From: Sphingomonas sp. LHG3406-1
Lineage (GTDB): Bacteria > Pseudomonadota > Alphaproteobacteria > Sphingomonadales > Sphingomonadaceae
NCBI RefSeq assembly: GCF_029637485.1
Contig: NZ_CP069128.1
Location: forward strand, 372,001-436,000
Length of the DNA: 64,000 nt
Direction: 5' to 3'
The position numbers and the translations under genes were made by a program. Every line of letters starts with the position of its first letter. The stretch's first letter is position 1. Under the pieces are notes generated by a model. The model saw only the letters and a list, made by a program, of their open reading frames with translations. It did not search any database and was not told the origin of the DNA. Below are positions 24,440-32,819 of the stretch, piece after piece.

Positions 24440-25006
24440 ATGAGCGCTCGCTTCTTCCATTCCCGCTTGCTTCGGCACCGGTCCGGCAGTGCTGCCGCAG
24501 AGATGGCGTTGATCACGCCGCTGCTCATGGCACTGATGTTCGGCAGCGCAGAGCTGGGTAACTGGTTTCTCACCAACCATGCGGTCATCAAGCAGGTGCG
24601 TGACGGCGCGAGATTCGGTTCTCGCCTCACGCTCAACGCATCCTATGCCTGTCAGGCCGGCGCTCTCGCGACCAACAGCACCGTGTTCCAGGACGGCTCC
24701 GCCAATACGAAGATCATCAACGTGACGAAGACCGGTTCGGTGGACGGTACTGCTAGCGGGCGCTTCGGTGGCGCCGACAGCAGTTTCTGGACCGCTTGCA
24801 ACCAGGGCGAACAGCCGGTTTCAGTGTCCGTTCGCTGTGTACCGAAGGGCAGCTATGCGGGCCTTTACACGGATGTCAGCGGCTCCATCCCGGTCGTCTC
24901 GGTCACCGCGAACGTCCAATATCCGTCCATTCTCGGAAATCTCGGCATCAACACGGCCGGCCTGTGTGTAACAGGGTCAAGCGAAGCCGCGGTGGTGGGC
25001 ATATGA
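24440..25006 (+). CDS. TadE-like minor pseudopilin
   Basis: 188 aa from ATG 24440, three bases after the tadG stop. A basic leader (RFFHSRLLRHRSGS) precedes the prepilin-like helix AAAEMALITPLLMALMFGSA with a Glu at the +5-like position, typical of TadE/TadF pseudopilins processed by TadV. The C-terminal ectodomain is about 140 residues and has four or more Cys (SYACQAG, WTACNQG, VRCVPKG, GLCVTG), probably paired. It is expected at the tip or base of the Flp pilus. Its last four bases overlap the start of the second TadE-like gene. Confidence 0.9.
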   Translation: MSARFFHSRLLRHRSGSAAAEMALITPLLMALMFGSAELGNWFLTNHAVIKQVRDGARFGSRLTLNASYACQAGALATNSTVFQDGSANTKIINVTKTGSVDGTASGRFGGADSSFWTACNQGEQPVSVSVRCVPKGSYAGLYTDVSGSIPVVSVTANVQYPSILGNLGINTAGLCVTGSSEAAVVGI

Positions 25007-25608
25007 TCACGCGGATTGCCCGTCTCGCGCGCTCACGAAGCGGCGCCGCTGGTGCGGAGTTCGCGCTGGTCCTGCCGCTTTTCCTGCTGCTGTTCATCGG
25101 CATCATCGACGTCGGCCGCTTCTTCTGGGAACTGAACAAGGGCGAGAAGGCGACGCAGGTCGGGGCGCGTATGGCGATTGTTACGACGCCCGTGTCGCCA
25201 GGGCTGATTGCGCATAACTTCGCAACAGGCACGGTTCCTGCGGGGTCCCAGATTCCGGCCTCTGAGTTGACCGGGCTGAAGTGCACGTCGACCGAATGCG
25301 TCTGCGAGGGTACCTGCGCTATCAGCAATCTTGCGGCGGATGCCACGGCCTTCGATGCCGTCGTCGCTCGCATGAAGAAGATACACGGGGGGATCACGGC
25401 TTCGAACGTGATCATCACGTATCGCGGTTCTGGCTTCGGCCAGGCAGGTCAGGCGAGCGGCACCATGGAGATTTCGCCGCTGATCACAGTGACGCTTACG
25501 GGCATGCAGTTCAGTCCAGGCATCACTTTGGGCCTCCTGAATTTCAACATGCCCGCCTTCTCGACCACGCTGACGGCCGAGGATGTCTCGGGCATCTACT
25601 CTGAGTAG
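25003..25608 (+). CDS. second TadE-like minor pseudopilin
   Basis: 201 aa from ATG 25003 (ATGA overlap with the previous stop). After a basic leader (MITRIARLARSRSGAAG), AEFALVLPLFLLLFIGIIDV is the class IVb-like helix. Next comes GRFFWELNKGEKATQVGARM, conserved in TadE proteins. The ectodomain contains a Cys cluster (LKCTSTECVCEGTCAI, four Cys within 13 residues) that is unusual and may be a tight disulfide knot. The coupled pair of pseudopilins probably acts as a heterodimer in pilus initiation. Confidence 0.9.
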   Translation: MITRIARLARSRSGAAGAEFALVLPLFLLLFIGIIDVGRFFWELNKGEKATQVGARMAIVTTPVSPGLIAHNFATGTVPAGSQIPASELTGLKCTSTECVCEGTCAISNLAADATAFDAVVARMKKIHGGITASNVIITYRGSGFGQAGQASGTMEISPLITVTLTGMQFSPGITLGLLNFNMPAFSTTLTAEDVSGIYSE

Positions 25609-25617
25609 GAAATTAGT

Positions 25618-26823
25618 TTGAGCGTCATGACCCCTCCCGAGACGAAGCAGAGCTTCCGCCCACAGGGCGTCGAGGCCGGCGTTCATCTCTACTTGTCCGG
25701 CGTGGAGGGGGATTCATCGGACCTGCTCGGTGCCCGTGCCGGCGGGCTGCCGCTCCAGTTCAGCATGGTTCCGGTAACCGAGTGGATTGATCCGAACGAC
25801 CTCGCTTCGGCTGCCGTCGCCGTGGTGCAGGTCGATGCCGATGCTCCCGCGTCGATCAAGCGCTTCGAGAAGCTGGCCAGGTTGGACGACAAGCCGCTCA
25901 TCGCAGCTTGCTATGAACCGCCGCTCGCGCTCGTTCGCCACCTCCTCAAGGCCGGAGCGCACGATGTGCTCCCGCTGCCGCTCAGCCTCGATGATCTCGA
26001 GACTTCGCTCGCACCCCTTCGCGAGCAGGCGGTCAAGGCGGTCAGTGCCGAGACGATCGTCAGCAACAATCGCCTCGTCGTCTTCCTCAAGTCGCGGGGC
26101 GGCTGCGGCGCGACGGCCGTGGCGACGCAGCTGGCTTGCCGGTTCGCAGCGGCAGAACGCCAGGTGGGCCGGGAAGCGGCACTGATCGACTTCGACCTGC
26201 AGTTCGGGGACGCGGCGTTCCAGCTGGGCTTGCGCCCCAACCTCACGCTGACGGACATGATCGAAGCCGGGCCGCGGCTCGATGGTCCATTGCTCCGCTC
26301 CGCCATGACCCAGCACGCCAGCGGTCTCCATGTCGCAGCGGCTCCGGCGACGATGCTTCCTCTCGAAAGCCTGAGCAACGAACAGGCCATCGCCATCGTC
26401 GAGCGTGGCTTGCGCGAGTTCGGCACCCTGTTCGTCGATCTTCCCGCCAACTGGGCCAACTGGTCGCTGAGCGTCGTCGCCCGCGCCAATCTCGTCCTGC
26501 TGGTCACCGACCTGTCGATCGCCGGCCTCAATCGTGCCCGCCGGCAGATCGACCTGCTGACCACCCAGGGCCTCGGTGACATCGACCTTCGGGTGGTTGC
26601 CAATCGTTTTCGAAAGAGCCTGTTCAAGACGGTCAGCATCGCCGACGCCGAGCAGGCGCTCGGACGCAAGATCGCCTTCACCATCACCGACGAACCGGAC
26701 GTGATGGACGCAGCGATCGACCAGGGGATCCTCGTCGGCGAAGTTCGTCGCAAGTCGTCGCTGGTCCGGGACTTCGATACGCTCGACGGCGCAATCTGCG
26801 CCGCACTCAGGCTGGAGCGCTGA
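25618..26823 (+). CDS. cpaE: CpaE/TadZ-like ATPase, pilus localisation factor
   Basis: 401 aa; TTG 25618 is preferred because AGGA is seven bases upstream, while ATG 25627 is the in-frame alternative. A receiver-like domain (about 20-140) lacks the usual phospho-Asp. It is followed by a ParA/MinD-type domain (about 150-401) with the degenerate Walker A KSRGGCGATAVA, in which the normal Lys-Thr is Ala-Thr, as is common in CpaE/TadZ. Then come ALIDFDLQFGDAAFQLGL and a VANRFRKS switch-like segment. CpaE places the Tad machine at the pole or another site. The gene is part of the tight operon, four bases before cpaF. Confidence 0.92.
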   Translation: MSVMTPPETKQSFRPQGVEAGVHLYLSGVEGDSSDLLGARAGGLPLQFSMVPVTEWIDPNDLASAAVAVVQVDADAPASIKRFEKLARLDDKPLIAACYEPPLALVRHLLKAGAHDVLPLPLSLDDLETSLAPLREQAVKAVSAETIVSNNRLVVFLKSRGGCGATAVATQLACRFAAAERQVGREAALIDFDLQFGDAAFQLGLRPNLTLTDMIEAGPRLDGPLLRSAMTQHASGLHVAAAPATMLPLESLSNEQAIAIVERGLREFGTLFVDLPANWANWSLSVVARANLVLLVTDLSIAGLNRARRQIDLLTTQGLGDIDLRVVANRFRKSLFKTVSIADAEQALGRKIAFTITDEPDVMDAAIDQGILVGEVRRKSSLVRDFDTLDGAICAALRLER

Positions 26824-26826
26824 CCG

Positions 26827-28215
26827 ATGTGGCAATTCCGCAAACCGAACGCCACCGGAGCCGCTCCCGAGGAACGGGTCGAGCCGAGCCTCGCTGAACG
26901 CCAGCTGATGAGCGTCGGCGATGCCGGTGCCTTCGCCAAGCGTGACATCCACACCGACCTCAAGGTGGAACTGCACCAGCGGCTGATCGACTGCATCAAC
27001 CTCGGCGCGCTCGACGGCATGAGCCGCGAGCAGATCAAGGAGGAAGTCGGCCAGATCGTCGAGGAAGAATTGGCCAAGCAGAACCACGCGCTCAACCTGG
27101 TCGAGCGTCGCCGGCTGGTGGACGATGTGCTCGATGAACTGCTGGGACTGGGGCCGCTCGAGCCGCTGCTGAAGGATGCCACCATCACCGACATCCTGGT
27201 GAATGGCCCCGATCACGTCTTCGTCGAGCGCTACGGTCAACTCGAGGCCAGCCCGGTGCGCTTCAAGGATGACAAGCACCTGCTTCGGATCATCCAGAAG
27301 ATCGTTTCTGCCGTCGGCCGCCGTGTCGACGAGAGTTCGCCGCTGGTGGATGCGCGGCTTGCGGACGGAAGCCGCGTGAATGCGGTGGTCCCGCCACTTG
27401 CGCTCGATGGCTCCCTGCTTTCCATCCGCAAATTCGCCAAGGTGCCGATCTCGATGGCGCGACTGGTCGAGATCGGCTCGATTCCAATGCAGGTTGCCGA
27501 AGTGCTCAAGGCGATTGTCGCCTCCCGCCGCAACGTGCTCATTTCCGGCGGCACGGGCTCGGGCAAGACCACTTTGCTCAATGCGATGTCGGCCTTCATC
27601 GACAATCGCGAGCGGATCGTCACCATCGAGGATTCAGCCGAATTGCAGCTCCAGCAGGAGCATGTCGCGCGGCTCGAAACGCGGCCCGCCAATATCGAGG
27701 GCAGGGGCGAGATCGGCCAGCGCGAACTGGTCAAGAACGCGCTGCGCATGCGCCCCGATCGGATCATCGTCGGCGAAGTCCGCGCCGGCGAAGCGTTCGA
27801 CATGCTGCAGGCGATGAACACGGGCCACGACGGCTCGATGACCACGGTTCACGCCAACACGCCGCGCGATGCGCTGTCCCGCCTCGAGCAGATGATCGGC
27901 ATGTCGGGGATCGACATTCCCGCGCGATCGGCACGAGCCCAGATCGCGTCGGCCATCAACGTCGTCGTGCAGATCGCCCGCCTGTCCGACGGGCGCCGGC
28001 GCCTGATCAGCCTGTCCGAGATCACCGGCATGGAAGGCGATGTCGTCACCATGCAGGAGATCTTCCGTTTCCGGCAGACCGGGGTGTCGGCGGACGGCGG
28101 AGTGCTCGGCAAGTTCGAGGCGACCGGATTGCGACCCCGGTTCCTCGACCATGCCGTCACGCATGGGCAGACGCTTTCGAATGAGTTGTTCCGGCCCGAT
28201 GCGAGGTTCGAATGA
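26827..28215 (+). CDS. cpaF: Tad secretion ATPase CpaF (TadA)
   Basis: 462 aa from ATG 26827. It is a T2SS-E/VirB11-type hexameric ATPase: an N-terminal helical domain, then ITDILVNGPDHVFVERYG, the Walker A ISGGTGSGKTTLLNAMS at about 238-254, the Asp box VTIEDSAELQL, Walker B PDRIIVGEVRAGEAFDMLQA and the His box TGHDGSMTTVHANTP. All catalytic motifs are present. It powers both extension and retraction of the Flp pilus in Tad systems. The protein is cytosolic and docks on TadB/TadC, encoded directly downstream with an ATGA overlap. Confidence 0.95.
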   Translation: MWQFRKPNATGAAPEERVEPSLAERQLMSVGDAGAFAKRDIHTDLKVELHQRLIDCINLGALDGMSREQIKEEVGQIVEEELAKQNHALNLVERRRLVDDVLDELLGLGPLEPLLKDATITDILVNGPDHVFVERYGQLEASPVRFKDDKHLLRIIQKIVSAVGRRVDESSPLVDARLADGSRVNAVVPPLALDGSLLSIRKFAKVPISMARLVEIGSIPMQVAEVLKAIVASRRNVLISGGTGSGKTTLLNAMSAFIDNRERIVTIEDSAELQLQQEHVARLETRPANIEGRGEIGQRELVKNALRMRPDRIIVGEVRAGEAFDMLQAMNTGHDGSMTTVHANTPRDALSRLEQMIGMSGIDIPARSARAQIASAINVVVQIARLSDGRRRLISLSEITGMEGDVVTMQEIFRFRQTGVSADGGVLGKFEATGLRPRFLDHAVTHGQTLSNELFRPDARFE

Positions 28216-29216
28216 TCGCGGACAACCTTCTTCGGATCTTCGTGCTGATCCTGGTGTTTGCATCGGTCATTCTGGTCATCGAGGTCGCCGTCAGATCCTT
28301 TCTGAACGCCCGGAGCGAGACGCGCGCCATCAACGAGCGCCTGACCATGATCGGCCGCGGCGTGTCGCGCGTCGAAACGATGAACCGGCTTCGCCGGCAG
28401 AACGATCTGATCGTCAGTCGCCTGCCGGGCTTCCTTCATGGTCCGGGGCGGATGATCGAGCGGATGCTGATGGCCGCGGGCGTCACGACGCCGACCGGCA
28501 ACCTGCTCCTCATGATCATGCTGGCGCCGATCGTGCTGTTCAGCACCATCATCTTCGCGGCGCTCCTGGCGGGCCTCAGCATCGGTCCGGGACGCCTGTT
28601 CCTTTTCGCGGTAGTCGCGATCGCCATCGGCCTCGCCATTCCGCTTCTCCTCCTGCAAGCGAAGGCCGCCCGCCGCCGCAAGAAGATGCAGGAGCAGTTC
28701 CCGGTGGCGCTGGACGTCTTCGTGCGCGGGCTGCGCGCCGGCCACCCGGTTGCCGCCGCGCTCGACCTGCTGACGGTCGAGATGCCGGATCCAATCGGAA
28801 GTCAGTTCGGGGTCGTGGTGGATGAGGTCACCTACGGGGCGGAACTTCGTGATGCCCTTGGCGATCTCGCCGAGCGGTGGGACCTCGATGACATGCGCAT
28901 GTTCGTGGTCAGCCTTTCGGTGCAGCAGGAAACCGGCGGCAACCTTGCGGAAATCCTCGAGAACCTCAGCAAGGTGATCCGCGAGCGGACGTCGCTGTTC
29001 CTGAAGGTTCGGGCGCTTTCGTCGGAAGGGCGGATGACGGCCATCATGCTGACCCTGCTTCCGGTTCTCGCCTTTACTGCCCTGTTCCTCCTCAACCCCG
29101 GCTTCTACCTCGACGTCGCCGACGATCCCGTGTTCATCCCGGGCTTCGGAGGACTCATTCTGCTCTACGCGATCGGCGTGTTCACCATTCGCCGCCTCGT
29201 CGATCTGAAGGTCTGA
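28212..29216 (+). CDS. tadB: Tad pilus inner-membrane platform protein TadB
   Basis: 334 aa from ATG 28212, overlapping the cpaF stop. Spans are visible at about 7-27, 95-115, 122-145, 275-295 and 308-328. A T2SSF domain lies between (MQEQFPVALDVFVRGLRAGH, then a conserved QQETGGNLAEILENLSKVIR). It forms the inner-membrane platform with TadC that transfers motion from CpaF to pilin. It is followed three bases later by tadC. Confidence 0.93.
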   Translation: MIADNLLRIFVLILVFASVILVIEVAVRSFLNARSETRAINERLTMIGRGVSRVETMNRLRRQNDLIVSRLPGFLHGPGRMIERMLMAAGVTTPTGNLLLMIMLAPIVLFSTIIFAALLAGLSIGPGRLFLFAVVAIAIGLAIPLLLLQAKAARRRKKMQEQFPVALDVFVRGLRAGHPVAAALDLLTVEMPDPIGSQFGVVVDEVTYGAELRDALGDLAERWDLDDMRMFVVSLSVQQETGGNLAEILENLSKVIRERTSLFLKVRALSSEGRMTAIMLTLLPVLAFTALFLLNPGFYLDVADDPVFIPGFGGLILLYAIGVFTIRRLVDLKV

Positions 29217-29219
29217 CGC

Positions 29220-30200
29220 ATGTTCGAGAATATCGCCGGCAGCAATGCGGTCCGCATCGCCATCCTCGTCATCCTGTTCGCCGGCGTTTGTGCGCTCAGC
29301 TTCAGCTTGGTGAACGTCGGTCTCGTGCGCCGTTCCGCGCGCCGCCGCCTCGAGACGGGAGGAGGCGACGTTCCCATCGAAGGGATGATCCCGGCGGGGT
29401 CGCTTCGCGCCAACGAAAATGAAGGCGCCTGGGCACGCCTGGTCGAGCGAATCGAGAAGTCGGGCCTCAGCCTCGCCGATACCAAGGACCAGTCCCTGAA
29501 ACAGAGGCTGGCAGCCGCCGGCTTCACCTCGCCAACCGCGCCACGGGTCTACACGCTCGTCCGCCTTGGCCTCGTGATGCTGCTGCCGACGTTGTGGCTG
29601 CTGTTCCGCTGGCTGAGCCCTGACCGGCCCGGAATGGTCGGCCTGTACATCCAGTGCATGATCGCCGCGCTTGCCGGCCTCTACCTGCCCAGCCTTGTCG
29701 TCAGCGCCAAGGCAGATCGCCGCCAGCAGGCGATCATCAACGGCTTTCCCGACGCGCTCGATCTCATGCTCGTTTGCGTCGAGGCCGGCCTCGGCCTCGA
29801 AGCCGCCTTCGCCCGCGTCGGGCAGGAAATGACCAATACGCACCCGCTCATCGCGCAGCAGCTCGGCAACGTGGTGCTCGAACTGCGTGCCGGTCGAAGC
29901 CGCGAGGATGCACTCCGCCGAATGGCCGACCGTGCCCAGGCCGACGAGGTTCGTGCCTTTGCCACGCTGCTCATCCAGTCGACCAAGCTCGGCTCGTCGG
30001 TAGCGCAGACCCTGCGCGTCTATGCCGCGGAGATGCGCGAGAAGCGCCGCCTTCGCGCCGAAGAAAAGGCGCACCGCCTGCCGGTGCTGCTGTCGGTGCC
30101 GCTGGTCGCCTGCATGTTGCCGGTCATGATCGGAGTCCTGATGCTCCCGGCCGTCATCAGGGTCATGCGCAGCATCGTTCCGGCCCTGGGAGGGGACTGA
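29220..30200 (+). CDS. tadC: Tad pilus inner-membrane platform protein TadC
   Basis: 326 aa from ATG 29220. An N-terminal transmembrane helix (about 9-30) and further hydrophobic spans near 118-135, 143-163 and 285-318 surround the T2SSF domain (INGFPDALDLMLVCVEAGLG and LAEMREKRRLRAEEKAHRL-like helices). It partners TadB. Its stop overlaps the next gene's start (ATGA at 30197-30203 region), continuing the translationally coupled chain of the operon. Confidence 0.93.
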   Translation: MFENIAGSNAVRIAILVILFAGVCALSFSLVNVGLVRRSARRRLETGGGDVPIEGMIPAGSLRANENEGAWARLVERIEKSGLSLADTKDQSLKQRLAAAGFTSPTAPRVYTLVRLGLVMLLPTLWLLFRWLSPDRPGMVGLYIQCMIAALAGLYLPSLVVSAKADRRQQAIINGFPDALDLMLVCVEAGLGLEAAFARVGQEMTNTHPLIAQQLGNVVLELRAGRSREDALRRMADRAQADEVRAFATLLIQSTKLGSSVAQTLRVYAAEMREKRRLRAEEKAHRLPVLLSVPLVACMLPVMIGVLMLPAVIRVMRSIVPALGGD

Positions 30201-31195
30201 TGACGAGACTTCATCGACTGACCGCCACTGCCGGTGCAATCCTTGTCCTGTCCGGATGCGTGCAGTCCGGTTCCCTGTCGATCCGGACGGTGCCGGGGGC
30301 GCTTGCCGATGGCACCAGGTCCGCTGCATTCCGGGTTGCGGAAGCCCAGTCCTACTTCGCGATGGGGAGCATCGGGCTGGCCTCCGAAGGCTTCCGTCGC
30401 GCTCTCCGGGAGGATCCGGACAGCGTCGATGCGCTGAACGGCCTCGCCGCCTGCTATGACCGCATGGGTCGCTTCGATCTTTCGCGCGGCTATTACGAGC
30501 GGGCACTGGCGCTGGCACCATCCGACAGCCGGCTCTACGCCAACCTCGCGACATCGCTGGCGATGCAGGGCAAGGACAGCGAAGCCGCCGCGGTTCGATC
30601 GGAACTGGCGCAGTTGAAGAAGGCGCAGACCGCGCCCAGCATTCCCCTTGCTCCTGCCGCAGCCGTCGCAACCCTGTCTTCCCAGCCCGTCGTCGCAGAT
30701 GCCGCGACCAGCATCCCGATCGCCCCACCGGCGGTGAGGCCGGCGAGGCATGTCGAAGCGGGCAGTCCGGGCACCCCGCACCTCGAACGGGTCAATCTTG
30801 CGGAAGTCATGCTCGTGACCAAGGCTTCGACATCGTCGCCACCTCGTCCTGCGCTAGCGGCGTTGCATCGACCGGCTACTCCGCCGCTCCAGGGGCAGAA
30901 GCCGAACGAGGTCACTCCCACTCCGATCGTGCGCCTGCTCAACGCGGCAAGGGTGAACAGGCTTGCGGCCTCGACCCGCGAGCAGCTTCGCACATTGGGC
31001 TGGCGCCGGATTGCCATCGGCAATGCGCCGGAAGCCCGTGCCGTGTCGGCGATCCTCTACCCCGAGGGAAGCGGGCAGGCGGCGCGCCGGCTCGGCCGCG
31101 AACTCGGCATCGATCTCCATAAGCCGTCGAAGAAGGCCGATGTCCTCGTTGTCCTGCTCGGCCGCGACAAGGCAGGGCAGCGGGTCCGCACATGA
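30200..31195 (+). CDS. tadD: TadD-like TPR lipoprotein with C-terminal LytR_C domain
   Basis: 331 aa from ATG 30200. The signal peptide MTRLHRLTATAGAILVLSGC ends in a lipobox LSGC, so the protein is a lipoprotein. TPR repeats fill about 45-145 (AQSYFAMGSIGLASEGFRRA, LNGLAACYDRMGRFDLSRGY, LYANLATSLAMQGKDSEAAA). A Pro/Ala-rich linker runs to about 235. The C-terminal 95 residues (VRLLNAARVNRLAASTREQL, then LGWRRIAIGNAP and ADVLVVLLGRD) match the LytR_C fold found at the end of LytR-CpsA-Psr proteins. TadD is a pilotin-like factor for the Tad secretin; the LytR_C addition suggests contact with cell-wall glycopolymer or peptidoglycan. Confidence 0.85.
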   Translation: MTRLHRLTATAGAILVLSGCVQSGSLSIRTVPGALADGTRSAAFRVAEAQSYFAMGSIGLASEGFRRALREDPDSVDALNGLAACYDRMGRFDLSRGYYERALALAPSDSRLYANLATSLAMQGKDSEAAAVRSELAQLKKAQTAPSIPLAPAAAVATLSSQPVVADAATSIPIAPPAVRPARHVEAGSPGTPHLERVNLAEVMLVTKASTSSPPRPALAALHRPATPPLQGQKPNEVTPTPIVRLLNAARVNRLAASTREQLRTLGWRRIAIGNAPEARAVSAILYPEGSGQAARRLGRELGIDLHKPSKKADVLVVLLGRDKAGQRVRT

Positions 31196-31983
31196 TCCTG
31201 CTCGCAGCCAGTCTGTTGGCTGCCTCTCCGCAAGCCTCGCTCGAACAGGCCGCGCACGCACTGCAGGCGGGGCGAACCGGGCAGGCGCGGGAGATGATCC
31301 GGACCGCCATGGGGCAGGGGATGAACGGTCCTCCGGTCGACAGGTTGCTGGCGGATCTCGCCTTTGGCGAGAGGCGCTGGCCCGAGGCGGTGGAGCGCTA
31401 TCGAGTCCTTTTGAAGACCAGCCCCGCAGACGCGCTGATGCTCGAACGGGCAGGCCTTGCTGCCCTCCAGGCTGGAGACGTCGAAGGCGCGGTCGCATAT
31501 CTCGACCGGGCGGGGGAGCAGCGAGGCGCAAGCTGGCGCGTGTGGAACGCTCGCGGGATCGCAGCCGACCGCCAGAAGGATTGGCCGGCTGCCGACAAGG
31601 CCTATGGCAAAGGCTTGGCGCTCAGACCCGAAAGCGCCGTCCTGCTCAACAATGCAGGATGGTCGCTTCTTCTTCGCGGGCGCTGGAGCGAGGCTGCGGA
31701 GCGGCTTTCGCGTGCAGCGGCCCTGGAACCGTCCGACACGAGGATCCAGGCCAATGCCGAACTGGCGCAGGCAGCCATCGCCGCACGGCTGCCATCGCGC
31801 CGTGCAGGCGAGAGCGATGCCGCCTTTGCTGCGCGCCTGAACGACGCGGGAGTCGTCGCTTTCGTGCAGGGCGACCGACAGAAGGCGGTCGCCGCCTTCA
31901 CGCGCGCCCTTGAAGCGAGCAGCCAGTGGTTCACCCGGGCCGCCAACAATCTGGCGATCGCTGAACCGGCGAGCGCGCCTTAG
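31192..31983 (+). CDS. TPR-repeat protein at the end of the Tad operon
   Basis: 263 aa from ATG 31192 (ATGA overlap with the tadD-like stop). A short hydrophobic start (MILLAASLLAASPQASLEQA) suggests a signal peptide and a periplasmic location. At least five TPR-like helix pairs follow (for example EQAAHALQAGRTGQAREMIR, LERAGLAALQAGDVEGAVAY, LNNAGWSLLLRGRWSEAAER, LNDAGVVAFVQGDRQKAVAA). TPR proteins of this position assist Tad assembly or stability. The last four bases overlap the stop of the convergent peptidase gene, ending the operon. Confidence 0.85.
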   Translation: MILLAASLLAASPQASLEQAAHALQAGRTGQAREMIRTAMGQGMNGPPVDRLLADLAFGERRWPEAVERYRVLLKTSPADALMLERAGLAALQAGDVEGAVAYLDRAGEQRGASWRVWNARGIAADRQKDWPAADKAYGKGLALRPESAVLLNNAGWSLLLRGRWSEAAERLSRAAALEPSDTRIQANAELAQAAIAARLPSRRAGESDAAFAARLNDAGVVAFVQGDRQKAVAAFTRALEASSQWFTRAANNLAIAEPASAP

Positions 31984-32519
31984 CGAAGGATCGGCACGCT
32001 TTTGGCACCGGTCGTTCGGACCGGGCGCGACGCTGGCGCCACGGCAAAGCGGAAGTAACTCGCCTCTCCCTGAACCTCCGACATCTGATCGCTTTGGGAG
32101 CGTTGCGTGAAGCGAACGGGTCCATCGGCGAAGGCGAAGTGGCTGTGATCCCCCTCATCCAGCGACTCGAGAAGGTGGAAGCCCTGCCGGCGGAGCTCCG
32201 CCGCGACCTCGGCGTGGCGAACGCCGGGCCGCCGCGCGATGTCCATGGCCCGCCCGAACAGGTGCCAGCTGTTGGGGACGCCCCCGACCCGCCGGTTATG
32301 CTCGCGGCTTCGCACCGTGCTCGTCACTCTGCCGAAGCGTGCCCCGATCCTGGCTGCCGCGGAAATCCGGAATCTTGCCGCTGGGCCATTACCAGCCGAT
32401 GCCCTCGGAATTACATTGGTCATCGGAGAAGCTCGGACCGGCACGCCAACCGTGCGCACGCCGAAGTCGGTCGGCTGCGTCATGCCCTGCAGGAGAAGGA
32501 ATAAAATGCCCCCGTGCAA
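31980..32519 (-). CDS. M15-family (D-Ala-D-Ala carboxypeptidase-like) peptidase
   Basis: About 179 aa from TTG 32519, which has GGGGG seven bases upstream and gives a leader with a hydrophobic core (HGGILFLLLQGMTQP); an ATG further up at 32633 would add 38 unlikely residues. The catalytic part shows SREHNRRVGGVPNSWHLFGR followed by AMDI (His-x6-Asp zinc ligands) and DHSHF (the HxH ligand), diagnostic of the M15_3 group. These zinc enzymes trim peptidoglycan stem peptides in the periplasm. It converges on the Tad operon, with a 4-bp stop overlap. Cell-wall trimming near a pilus machine is suggestive but may be coincidental. Confidence 0.8.
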   Translation of the reverse strand: MHGGILFLLLQGMTQPTDFGVRTVGVPVRASPMTNVIPRASAGNGPAARFRISAAARIGARFGRVTSTVRSREHNRRVGGVPNSWHLFGRAMDIARRPGVRHAEVAAELRRQGFHLLESLDEGDHSHFAFADGPVRFTQRSQSDQMSEVQGEASYFRFAVAPASRPVRTTGAKSVPILR

Positions 32520-32819
32520 AACATCTGCCCCCAAGCACTGAGTAAGCGCCAGATTAACAAAGTGGAGCGGGTTCGTCGAGCCGATTGCGCAATAGCTGTG
32601 CGGGCCGGAGCAGAAATCCCCCGGATCCGCCAAGTCCCTGTTCTGCCGGGCCTTCCCGCCTGCAGTGCCTTGCCGGACCGATAAGTGATAGCCATATTTG
32701 GAACAAACATCTCCAGGTCACGCAACGCGTTAAGCCTTCAGAGAGTTTGAATGTGCCACATAAGCGGGCTAGGCTGCCCGTTCCGGCCGTGCGAGCGGTC
32801 GGTGAGACAAGGACCCTTC
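32520..32819. promoter_or_regulatory. divergent upstream region of the M15 peptidase and clpX
   Basis: 300 bp without a gene. It is AT-richer around 32684-32735 (GATAGCCATATTTGGAACAA) and contains CAAGGACC as the clpX ribosome binding site at its right end. The clpX promoter is expected here; boxes are not assigned. No clpP gene lies upstream. Confidence 0.45.

Noticed and set aside
27849..30728. 959-codon open frame antisense to cpaF-tadB-tadC
   Set aside because: Low-complexity Arg/Asp/Gln-rich product and spans three real genes with tight overlaps on the other strand.
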